Shown piece by piece: positions 1 to 6,756 of a stretch of DNA of 64,000 nt; the first letter of the stretch is position 1; each line of letters starts with the position of its first letter. The position numbers were made by a program, and so were the translations under genes. The stretch is from the NCBI GenBank assembly GCA_963678255.2, contig CAXXTW010000001.1, forward strand, positions 992,001-1,056,000, given 5' to 3'. Under the pieces are notes generated by a model. That model was not told the DNA's origin, searched no databases, and saw nothing but the letters and a program-made list of their open reading frames with translations. This DNA comes from G963678255 sp963678255. GTDB taxonomy: Bacteria > Cloacimonadota > Cloacimonadia > Cloacimonadales > WRIO01.

Positions 1-1289
1 AACTTAGCAACAAAAGCATCTCCTCCAAGACTACCGCCTGCATAAGTCGTATCAACTGAAACACCTGAAAAAATCGGAAAATCTTCAGAACAAGTTAATC
101 CTGTTAAATAAACATTTCCACTTTGACTAACAGCAATATCCAGTTTAGGCCATTGCTGACCTTCGTTTCCACTCCCACCTAAAAAACTTGAAGCGAGCAG
201 TGTAGTTAATTCTTTATTAATCTTTAAAACATAGACATCCATACCACCATTATGGGTTGTATCGTAAGCACCTTCAATCACAGGAAAATTGGAGGATGTC
301 GTGTAACCACCAATATATAGATTTTCTTTTGCCAGATCAAAAATCATAGTTGCTTCATTTTCATTTCCACTACCACCAATGAAGGTAGAAACTAATAAAG
401 TCGTTAAGTCAGGACTTAATTTCGCGACAAAGATATCTTTTCCACCATTATAAGAATCATCAAAACCTCCAACGTAAGGAAATGTGGATGCTGTTGTATA
501 ACCGCATAAATAGACATTATTATCATTATCTATTTCTATTGAAGGTCCATAATCATCGTCAAAGGAATTACAGCCAAGAAAGGTTGAAGAAAGTAATGGA
601 TCGATGATCAATTCTCTGCTCTGATCATACTCACCCATAGTAAAACCATACCTTTTATCGTTTATGACATAGGAAACTTCTCGATATTCTCGTTTTCCTT
701 GATTATTAATTTGATATGCTATTGGTGCAGTAAATGATATTTTATCACAATTTGTTGTTAAAACCAACTCTTGAGTATCAGCAATTTCTAATTTATTGAC
801 CCCTTCAAAAGTTACAATAATATCTTCAATGTTTGCATAAGGTTTCACGAAAAAAAGTTTTTCAACATTGTATGTTGAAGCTTTGAGTTTTACAGATATG
901 CCTTCTGATATATTATTTAGATTGATATATTCATAAGAAGGAATGTCTTCCACCCAGTTCGAAGGATTGTTTCCTTTGATAAAATTTGTTTTTGTTAAAG
1001 TCTTTTTTTCTCCTTTAATGAGCTCAGTATGTTTTATTGTAAAATGTTCTTTAAAAAGAATTGGTTCATTTATATTCTTATTTATTAATGAGTATGTCAA
1101 ATCACCATTCTTTGTGATAAACATACTTCCATTGAAGGTATTCGCTCCATAAAGGATATCCTCATGAAACTGCCCAATATTCTCCATAAAGGGAATACAT
1201 AGATTGATATAAGATGAAGAAAGGTTACGGTTTCCCAATAGGTTTGCTACAAGAGACATCAAGATGGTTAAAAGAGTAAAGCTTTTCAT
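1..1289 (-). CDS. SBBP-repeat surface protein (C-terminus beyond window)
   Basis: Reading leftward from an ATG at 1287-1289, with GGAG just upstream, an open frame of 429 codons runs off the left edge without a stop; only the N-terminal part is present. The product starts with a Sec-type signal peptide of about 19 residues. Next comes a domain with ENIGQF near residues 36-41, the signature of the DUF7948 domain that precedes SBBP repeats. From about residue 240 there are three visible SBBP-type beta-propeller repeats of about 50-60 residues, each with a VYL.GYT-like strand, a FP motif, a D..Y.GG turn and a D.FVAKL-like end. The family is exported, often with a C-terminal sorting tail, and its substrate is unknown. 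A surface adhesion or binding role is inference. A hairpin separates it from the gene upstream, so it is probably transcribed alone. Confidence 0.85.
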   Translation of the reverse strand, partial: MKSFTLLTILMSLVANLLGNRNLSSSYINLCIPFMENIGQFHEDILYGANTFNGSMFITKNGDLTYSLINKNINEPILFKEHFTIKHTELIKGEKKTLTKTNFIKGNNPSNWVEDIPSYEYINLNNISEGISVKLKASTYNVEKLFFVKPYANIEDIIVTFEGVNKLEIADTQELVLTTNCDKISFTAPIAYQINNQGKREYREVSYVINDKRYGFTMGEYDQSRELIIDPLLSSTFLGCNSFDDDYGPSIEIDNDNNVYLCGYTTASTFPYVGGFDDSYNGGKDIFVAKLSPDLTTLLVSTFIGGSGNENEATMIFDLAKENLYIGGYTTSSNFPVIEGAYDTTHNGGMDVYVLKINKELTTLLASSFLGGSGNEGQQWPKLDIAVSQSGNVYLTGLTCSEDFPIFSGVSVDTTYAGGSLGGDAFVAK

Positions 1290-1331
1290 AAACAGCTCCA
1301 ATTTTTAGAATGAGTTAAAGAAAATCAAGAA

Positions 1332-1359
1332 ATGGAGAGTTGAAAAACCCACTCTCCAT
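1332..1359 (-). terminator. Hairpin terminator after the duplicated-domain gene
   Basis: A perfect 9-bp stem (ATGGAGAGT / ACTCTCCAT) with a 10-base loop lies 60 bases beyond the stop of the leftward gene ending at 1419 and before the start of the next leftward gene. On the minus strand it is followed by a moderately T-rich stretch rather than a clean T run. Confidence 0.55.
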
Positions 1360-1418
1360 AATGACATTTACATTATTAACATCAACCTTTTAAGGTGATC
1401 ACCATAGTAATCATTGAC

Positions 1419-2213
1419 TTATATTTTTTCAAGACCATCAGGTAAACTAATGATCAGAGTATTTTCATCCTTTGTCGTTTCAAAATAGAGTTTATAAATA
1501 TCATTTGTTACATTCTGAGGTAAACTCTGATTATTAAGATATACCTTGTTATTAAGATTTAAATGCCAATAATTCTTAAATTTCATATAAAAAGCAGTTT
1601 GCTCAGTTTGATAACCATTGGTTTTTAAATAATTATTTACTTCTTGAAAAAAGGTGTTCAACTTATCATTAGCCTCACAATTTTTCTTTTCAAAATTACT
1701 TAATTCTTCAGTTTCTCTCTCTGATACAATTAGGTTGTTATCTGCTATTTGATTGATTTTTAAAACTTTATCATGTTCTGAAAAACTTATTTTATCTAAT
1801 TTTATTAGCCCATTTGGTAAACTGAAAATTTTAACTGGATCTGATCCAAAAACAGTAAAGTATTTATTATAAATATCAGCAGAAAGTTCTATAGGTAATT
1901 TTTTTTTGTTTAAGATAACTTTGTTACTAAAATTTAAACTCCAATTATCCTTGAATTTCATTAAAAAAGACACATTTTTAGTTTCATAGCCTCTTTTTGT
2001 TAAATATTCATCTGTTTGAGTAATAAAGATATTGATTTTTTCAATATTCTCATTTTGTAATTTAATCTCATTTTCAAGATCTTTTTGTTCATTTATTTGT
2101 GGTGACTTATTCGATATTTGCACAGAAACTGCATTTAATGCTGTAATAAATGTAAAACTGATTAGGTTTAGTATTATGACGGTAATAATTTTTCTTAATT
2201 TCATATGTTTCAT
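1419..2213 (-). CDS. Exported/anchored protein with a tandemly duplicated unknown domain
   Basis: This 264-residue protein is not one I recognise. It begins with a positively charged hydrophobic segment (about residues 5-30), a signal peptide or membrane anchor, followed by a charged, probably helical linker. The rest is one ~72-residue domain present twice, at about residues 68-140 and 191-264. Shared positions include GY.T near the start, F.MKFK..W.LN..NKV.LN, LP, a DIY..YF motif and a closing SLP.GL.K. The copies differ at many positions, so the duplication is old. The domain contains no cysteines and no obvious catalytic triad, which suggests a binding or structural module (inference). 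The start is supported by GGAG four to seven bases upstream; a second ATG three codons later is possible. It lies alone between two hairpins. Confidence 0.75.
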   Translation of the reverse strand: MKHMKLRKIITVIILNLISFTFITALNAVSVQISNKSPQINEQKDLENEIKLQNENIEKINIFITQTDEYLTKRGYETKNVSFLMKFKDNWSLNFSNKVILNKKKLPIELSADIYNKYFTVFGSDPVKIFSLPNGLIKLDKISFSEHDKVLKINQIADNNLIVSERETEELSNFEKKNCEANDKLNTFFQEVNNYLKTNGYQTEQTAFYMKFKNYWHLNLNNKVYLNNQSLPQNVTNDIYKLYFETTKDENTLIISLPDGLEKI

Positions 2214-2370
2214 GATTATCTCCTAATAATTTTTCAAAGTTTTTAACAACAGTAATAGTTAAAATTTACAAAAGAAAACATAGAATCAATGTTTTAAATA
2301 AGATGGCATGATAATATTCATGATAAGCTCCTTTCTTTAAGACAATTTAAGAATTCCTTGACAAGATAAA

Positions 2371-2446
2371 GGAGACAATTTGAGGTATTATCAGGTATCG
2401 ATTATTTTTTAATACCTCAGCCTACTTTGCCGAGTAGGCTGTCTCC
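2371..2446. other. Three-stem palindromic element (possible structured RNA or small mobile unit)
   Basis: Three perfect inverted repeats nest as a three-way junction. The outer stem is GGAGAC (2371-2376) with GTCTCC (2441-2446). The second stem is GAGGTATTA (2382-2390) with TAATACCTC (2410-2418). The third is AGCCTAC (2419-2425) with GTAGGCT (2434-2440). The latter two abut with no unpaired base. The element starts 4 bases after the stop of the leftward TetR gene and ends about 157 bases before the next leftward gene. It could act as a compound terminator, but no strong T run follows on either strand. A structured RNA or a palindromic mobile unit is also possible. Only base pairing is seen; the function is unknown. 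Confidence 0.5.
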
Positions 2447-2449
2447 TTA

Positions 2450-3094
2450 TTAACCTATTTTTTTTAAGCCATCAATAATGATCCTGATATAGATTTGAAA
2501 GAATTCTTCGGCACTAACCAATTCTCGAGCAATAACATAAGTTTGATCAGGGAATAAGATACATCTATTTAAAATTCCTCTCATTGAAAACATCACTTCA
2601 GCAAACATAACTCTTGGGTGAATTTCCTTTTTAAATATGCCTGCATCTATTCCTTTTTGCATTAAGTTTGTTAATATACCAAAGTACTCTTCTGAAGCTT
2701 TTGTATATTGTATCTGATATTCGTCTGAAATGAGATTCCAATCAAAATCAGAGCCATCCATTTTTAATTGAAATTTAACAAAATCTTTATGTATTAGCGA
2801 CAACCTATAATATTCATTAAGAAAATTAATCAATAACTCATCAGGAGAACCTTCCATGTTAATCACTTTCATGAGCATATCAATTTTCCATTCAGTATTT
2901 CTAATGTATAAAGCCATATATATATCATTTTTACTCTTAAAATAAGAATAGATTGAACGTCGGGCACAGTCCATCTTTTTTGCTAAATCTTCCATACTAA
3001 AGCGGTCAAAACCTTTTTCAATAAAGAATTTATAGGCGATATCAAGGAGATCTTCTTTTCTAAGCTCTATACCATCTTTCTTTCTTCTTTGCAT
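2450..3094 (-). CDS. TetR/AcrR-family transcriptional regulator
   Basis: A 214-residue DNA-binding repressor of the usual family length. The N-terminal helix-turn-helix lies at about residues 15-60: FFIEKGFDRFSMEDLAKK is followed by a recognition helix with RRSIYSYFKSKNDIY. The remaining helical domain is the variable ligand-binding and dimerisation part, with no family-specific signature I can name. The ATG is preceded by AAGGAG at good spacing. Immediately upstream sits a near-consensus promoter whose -10 box overlaps a palindrome, so autoregulation is likely. No transporter or enzyme is divergently transcribed next to it; the nearest rightward gene is a transposase. Its target beyond itself cannot be guessed from context. 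Confidence 0.9.
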   Translation of the reverse strand: MQRRKKDGIELRKEDLLDIAYKFFIEKGFDRFSMEDLAKKMDCARRSIYSYFKSKNDIYMALYIRNTEWKIDMLMKVINMEGSPDELLINFLNEYYRLSLIHKDFVKFQLKMDGSDFDWNLISDEYQIQYTKASEEYFGILTNLMQKGIDAGIFKKEIHPRVMFAEVMFSMRGILNRCILFPDQTYVIARELVSAEEFFQIYIRIIIDGLKKIG

Positions 3095-3109
3095 TTCAAC
3101 TCCTTATAC

Positions 3110-3152
3110 TGCACTTGCGTGCATTATAATAGAAATGCCTCCAGACTGTCAA
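3110..3152 (-). promoter_or_regulatory. TetR-gene promoter with overlapping palindromic operator
   Basis: On the minus strand a perfect -35 box TTGACA (3147-3152) is followed, 18 bases on, by a perfect -10 box TATAAT (3123-3128). The palindrome TGCACTTGCGTGCA (3110-3123, arms TGCAC/GTGCA, 4-base spacer) starts at the last base of the -10 box and covers the expected transcription start. This geometry is typical of a self-repressing TetR operator. The boxes and palindrome are seen; repression is inferred. Confidence 0.75.
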
Positions 3153-3509
3153 TAAATAAAATGGTAGATTAAATTGTTTTTAGAAAAAGTACTAGTTTGT
3201 AAGACTAGGAAGAAGAAAAATATAGTTCCTTTCTCTTGATTGGAAATTTTTTTTGAACAGGTTTCAAATGAAATTCCATATCTTGGCAGCTATAAATTTT
3301 TAATTTAGATATTTAATTATGGAATATGAATTTTCATTTTTTAATGGAATATTGGTTTGGTGGCAGATAAGGTTGAAAAATTTACTATTATAAGAATAAT
3401 GCTATTGAGCAGGATTTTAGATAAATAAATCTCAGTGTTTTTGAGAAAATAGATTTTTATTATGTTGACACTTCATTTAAAATAACTATGAATATAATCA
3501 GGAGAAATA
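3153..3509. other. Intergenic region between TetR gene and RAYT transposase
   Basis: About 360 bases of AT-rich sequence with no convincing open frame. Near its right end TTGACA (about 3464-3469) precedes AT-rich sequence and an AGGAG ribosome site for the transposase, so the RAYT promoter may lie here. I see no terminal inverted repeat or other transposon end. Confidence 0.4.
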
Positions 3510-4019
3510 ATGTCTTTCGATTCTGAACTTTATCATAGTCGATCTATCAGACTAAAAGGATATGATTATTCAAATGAAGGATTTTACTTTATAACCTTGT
3601 GTACTCACAAGCATGAATGTTTATTCGGCAAAATAAAAGATAATCAAATGTTTTTGAATAATATGGGACAAATTGTGAAAGAAACCTGGTTAGAAGTAGA
3701 AAAGAATAAGGATGTTGAATTGTTTGAATTTATTGTAATGCCAAATCATTTTCATGCAATAATTTCAATTGTAGGGGCGATTCTCGAATCGCCCGAAAAA
3801 GAAGAGTTCAACGCTAAGGCGATTCACGAATCCCCCCTACATACCCAATCGAGAAGAAAAATGCTGTTACCAAAGATAATTGGTAAATTTAAAATGATAA
3901 CAGCAAAAAAAATCAATGAAATAAAACATAGATCAGGAAGCTCTGTTTGGCAAAGAGATTATTATGAACATGTGATTCGTAAGAATTCTTCATTAAATAA
4001 AATAATATTGACAAAATAA
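3510..4019 (+). CDS. REP-associated tyrosine transposase (RAYT, IS200/IS605-like Y1), C-terminally truncated
   Basis: A 169-residue single-domain HUH/Y1 transposase-like protein. Such proteins (TnpA-REP) nick and join single-stranded DNA at REP palindromes and are usually housekeeping single copies rather than self-mobile elements. Seen here: an N-terminal RSIRLKGYDYS..G.YFIT segment, the HUH motif in MPNHFHA (near residue 80), and the tyrosine region VWQRDYYEHVIRK near the end with the likely nucleophile. The family normally continues with an REYIINNP-like helix. Here the frame stops after SLNKIILTK, so the last 20 or so residues are missing and activity is doubtful. A GC-rich inverted repeat is carried in frame in the middle of the gene. 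AGGAG precedes the ATG. The gene ends 26 bases before tRNA-Ala. Confidence 0.88.
   Translation: MSFDSELYHSRSIRLKGYDYSNEGFYFITLCTHKHECLFGKIKDNQMFLNNMGQIVKETWLEVEKNKDVELFEFIVMPNHFHAIISIVGAILESPEKEEFNAKAIHESPLHTQSRRKMLLPKIIGKFKMITAKKINEIKHRSGSSVWQRDYYEHVIRKNSSLNKIILTK
3771..3840. repeat. REP-like inverted repeat inside the RAYT gene
   Basis: Outer arms GTAGGGGCGATTC (3771-3783) and GAATCCCCCCTAC (3828-3840) are complementary with a single mismatch. Inside the left arm GGGCGATTC and GAATCGCCC form a second tight hairpin, and the right side repeats the motif as GGCGATTC.CGAATC. Its G+C content is far above the surrounding sequence. The reading frame stays open through it. In RAYT genes this is the position of a low-conservation linker. 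Confidence 0.7.
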
Positions 4020-4037
4020 TCAGTAAAAATAATTTTA
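4008..4037 (+). promoter_or_regulatory. Possible tRNA-Ala promoter overlapping the 3' end of the RAYT gene
   Basis: TTGACA at 4008-4013 is followed 17-20 bases later by AT-rich sequence (AATTTTAAT) that could serve as a -10 box, a few bases before the tRNA at 4046. The -35 hexamer lies inside the last codons of the transposase gene. The -10 match is poor. Confidence 0.4.
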
Positions 4038-4045
4038 ATAAGAGT

Positions 4046-4121
4046 GGGGCATTAGCTCAGCTGGGAGAGCGTTTGACTGGCAGTCAAAAGGTCAGCGGTT
4101 CGATCCCGCTATGCTCCACCA
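4046..4121 (+). tRNA. tRNA-Ala (anticodon GGC)
   Basis: A 76-base cloverleaf including an encoded CCA. The acceptor stem GGGGCAT pairs with ATGCTCC and contains the G3:U70 wobble pair that is the alanine identity element, with discriminator A73. The D arm is GCTC/GAGC. The anticodon stem TTTGA/TCAAA encloses loop CTGGCAG, giving anticodon GGC, which reads GCC and GCU. The T arm GCGG/CCGC encloses TTCGATC. The 3' end overlaps the last codons of the oppositely transcribed histidine kinase gene by 13 bases. Confidence 0.97.
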
Positions 4122-5965
4122 TTTTTATATACAATTGGTAGTTTAATAGTGAAGGTTGATCCTTCATTTTCAATAGAATCTACAGTAATTTGTCCATTGT
4201 GTAATTCAGTTAGTTTTTTTACAATTGATAAACCTATACCAAAAGTTGATTCTCCATCAGTTCCTTTTCTTTTTGCTTTGGTAAATTTTTCAAAGATTAT
4301 TGGAATTAAACTTTGCGGAATTCCAATACCATTATCTTTAATAATGATGACACACAATTGATCTTCTTTTTGAAGAATAATATCAATTTTACCGAAAGAT
4401 TTTGTAAATTTGATGGAATTAAAGACTAAATTACTGATCATTTGCCAAAACCGGTCAATTTCCAAATCTACCAATATTTCTTCATCAGGGAGAGTTAAGA
4501 TAATGGTCTGATTTTTTTTTTCTGTTTGCATTTTAAAGGTGTATAAGAAACTTTTTAAAATTTCAACAATATTGACTTGTGCTAAATCAAGAGAAAAATC
4601 ATTCATTTCTATTGTATTTGCATCTAAGAGGTCTTTAACCAATTTGAGAGCTTTTTGAACAGAATTATCGATTAAGTTTAAGTAGTTTTCAGATTTTGGA
4701 GACAAACTCTCAAAACGTAATAAATCTAAAACAGAATAGACAGAACCAATCAAATTTTTTAGATCATGAGAGACAATCCTGAGAATAGAGTCTTTTGATT
4801 TATCCATTTCTAACAGTTTTTTATTCATTTTACTTAATTCTTCTTTTTGTTGAGCAATTTCTTTGTTAGCGTTTACTAGCTCAACATTTTTTAAACGATA
4901 AAGTTCATTTTCTTGTTCTTTTTGTTTAATACGGAAATTAGTTTCAATCTCAGCAATTTTATGGGTAAGCTGATCGTTAAATACTTCTTCTTTTAAACTG
5001 ATGGTTTTTTGTTGAGTTTCAATTGCTTTATCATATTCTTTATTCTTTTTATAATAATCAGTTAGAACATAGAGATGATATATTTTAAGTTCATTATCCT
5101 TAATGTTTAAAATGATATTGTTAGCATTTTCTAAATAGTCCCAGGCTACACTGAACATATCTTTTTGAATATATATGGTAGCTAACTGCAAATAGCCCAT
5201 ACAGAAGGTAATATTCAGATTTAATTCGAGAGAGATTGCCATTTGTCGTTCAATATAATCAATTGCTTTATCATATTCTTTTTTTTCAATAAGCAAACTA
5301 GAAATGTTGTTAAGAATAGTAGCCATGCCTCTTTTATGTTTATACTTTTCCCAAATGATTAAAGCTCTTTTAAAGTAACCTAGAGCAAGAGTACTATCCT
5401 TTTTTTGGCGGAAAACATTACCAATATTATTAAAAACAGAGCCTAATCCCAATTCATCATTTATTTGTTTCTTCAATTTAAAGGATAGTTTGTAATGATG
5501 ATACGCATTATCCAGATCTCCAATTTTTCGGTAAACACTTCCAACATTAAGATATTGTTCACTTAGCAGTTTTTTTGAATTAGTTTTTTCACAGAGATCA
5601 ATTGCAGTAAAAAAGAAGCCTAATGCTTTTTGAAAATTTCCTAAATTTCCATTAATAATACCAAGATTTGTATTACATTTAATTAAACCCATTTGATCAT
5701 CAAGCAAATCATACTGATGCAGAGCTTTTTCCAAAAAAACTTTAGCATCTAGATTTTTAGCTTGAATGGAATAAATTGTTCCAATATTTCGGCAAGAGTC
5801 AGCGATACCAAAAGGGTAATAAATTTTTTCAGATAGTTTAAGAGCATCAAAAGCGAGTTCAAGAGCTAAAGAGTAATTGTTTTGATGCCACAACTCTTCA
5901 CATTTCTTATTATTAAGGTTAATTTGAATTACACTCTCACTGACATCATTTTGAATTTCACTCAT
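4109..5965 (-). CDS. TPR-repeat sensor histidine kinase
   Basis: A 618-residue cytoplasmic histidine kinase without membrane segments. Residues about 20-335 form a run of roughly seven tetratricopeptide repeats (for example LGIINGNLGNFQKALGFF and IGNVFRQKKDSTLALGYF), the presumed protein-interaction sensor. A coiled coil follows at about 335-390. The HisKA dimerisation domain carries the phospho-accepting histidine in SHDLKN near residue 400. The HATPase_c domain at about 490-612 has the N box (NLVFNSIKFT), G1 (DNGIGIP), F box (FEKF) and G2 (GIGLSIVKKL). No receiver domain is fused and no response regulator is adjacent. A GAGGG element precedes the ATG. Its last four codons lie in the 3' end of tRNA-Ala on the opposite strand. 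TPR kinases of this layout are frequent in FCB bacteria; the signal is unknown. Confidence 0.92.
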   Translation of the reverse strand: MSEIQNDVSESVIQINLNNKKCEELWHQNNYSLALELAFDALKLSEKIYYPFGIADSCRNIGTIYSIQAKNLDAKVFLEKALHQYDLLDDQMGLIKCNTNLGIINGNLGNFQKALGFFFTAIDLCEKTNSKKLLSEQYLNVGSVYRKIGDLDNAYHHYKLSFKLKKQINDELGLGSVFNNIGNVFRQKKDSTLALGYFKRALIIWEKYKHKRGMATILNNISSLLIEKKEYDKAIDYIERQMAISLELNLNITFCMGYLQLATIYIQKDMFSVAWDYLENANNIILNIKDNELKIYHLYVLTDYYKKNKEYDKAIETQQKTISLKEEVFNDQLTHKIAEIETNFRIKQKEQENELYRLKNVELVNANKEIAQQKEELSKMNKKLLEMDKSKDSILRIVSHDLKNLIGSVYSVLDLLRFESLSPKSENYLNLIDNSVQKALKLVKDLLDANTIEMNDFSLDLAQVNIVEILKSFLYTFKMQTEKKNQTIILTLPDEEILVDLEIDRFWQMISNLVFNSIKFTKSFGKIDIILQKEDQLCVIIIKDNGIGIPQSLIPIIFEKFTKAKRKGTDGESTFGIGLSIVKKLTELHNGQITVDSIENEGSTFTIKLPIVYKNGGA

Positions 5966-6327
5966 AAACCCTCTTTTTCATTATTTTAAACTATAAACTA
6001 AATGGTTGAAATAGTCAAGTAAAAAACTTTTTAAAAAAGTAGAGATTTTTTCCGAATAAAAACATAAAATAATAATAAATTGCATTTTAATCATTAATAA
6101 AAAAAAAATAACTAACTTAAAAAGCAATATTTTTTTATCTAAATAGAAAAAATATTAATTAAAGAAATTTTATACATAAGTAAGTCATTGGATAGATAAG
6201 CGCTTTAAATAAGGTGTTTTAAGGCAAAAATATGATGAAAATGGAAGGGGGAAATTGAGTTTAGTAGTAAGTTAATTTATTTTTTTACAGAAATTTAAAA
6301 ATAAATAAAAAAAAGCTTGCCATTCTT
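5966..6327. other. AT-rich divergent intergenic region
   Basis: About 360 bases between the leftward kinase and the rightward RNA-binding protein gene, dominated by A and T tracts. It contains no credible open frame. The A tracts just before 6328 could act as an UP element for the downstream promoter (inference). Confidence 0.35.
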
Positions 6328-6355
6328 TTGACATAATTATTAACTGTCTTATAGA
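6328..6355 (+). promoter_or_regulatory. Promoter of the RRM protein gene with ~65-base leader
   Basis: A consensus -35 TTGACA (6328-6333) and TATAGA (6350-6355) are separated by 16 bases. The leader before the ATG at 6424 contains the 10-bp palindrome CTGATATCAG (6392-6401) and an AGGAG ribosome site. Small bacterial RRM proteins are often cold-regulated through their leaders; nothing here proves it. Confidence 0.6.
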
Positions 6356-6423
6356 TAGCAGTTGAGTAGTCCGGTCAGTTAACCTATACCTCTGATATCA
6401 GTAATTATATTTAGGAGAAACGT

Positions 6424-6738
6424 ATGAACATTTTCGTAGGAAATGTATCACGTAATGTGAACGAAGATGAATTAAGAGAAGCTTTTGAAGCTTTTGGAAC
6501 AGTAAGTTCCGCATCAATCATTAAAGACAAAGAAACAGGTATGTCAAGAGGTTTTGGTTTTGTTGAAATGCCCGATACAGATCAGGCAAAAGCTGCTATC
6601 GATGGATTAAACGGAAAAGAATTAAAAGGTCGCCCTTTAAATATTAACGAAGCTCGTCCTCGCGAAGATCATCCAAGAAATGATCGTCCAAGAAGAAATT
6701 TTGGCGAACGTCGTTCTTTTAATTCAAGAAATTATTAA
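6424..6738 (+). CDS. Single-RRM RNA-binding protein with Arg-rich tail
   Basis: A 104-residue protein made of one RNA recognition motif (about residues 1-78) and a short tail rich in Arg, Asn and Asp. RNP2 is IFVGNV at the N-terminus and RNP1 is RGFGFVEM near residue 40; the aromatic residues of both that stack on RNA are present. Length and layout match the small Rbp proteins of cyanobacteria, spirochaetes and Bacteroidetes, which bind single-stranded RNA and are often cold- or growth-regulated. The ATG follows AGGAGAAACGT. The gene stands alone with its own promoter and a strong terminator, as expected for an abundant protein. Codon choice looks smoother than in its neighbours, consistent with high expression (impression only). 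Confidence 0.95.
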   Translation: MNIFVGNVSRNVNEDELREAFEAFGTVSSASIIKDKETGMSRGFGFVEMPDTDQAKAAIDGLNGKELKGRPLNINEARPREDHPRNDRPRRNFGERRSFNSRNY

Positions 6739-6756
6739 TTAAACTTAATTAAACAA

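Noticed and set aside
2418..2441. CAGCCTAC/GTAGGCTG hairpin as a simple intrinsic terminator
   Set aside because: No T run follows on the minus strand, and it is part of a larger three-stem element.
6356..6423. RRM gene leader as a riboswitch
   Set aside because: Only about 65 bases with one short palindrome; no known riboswitch core is recognisable.
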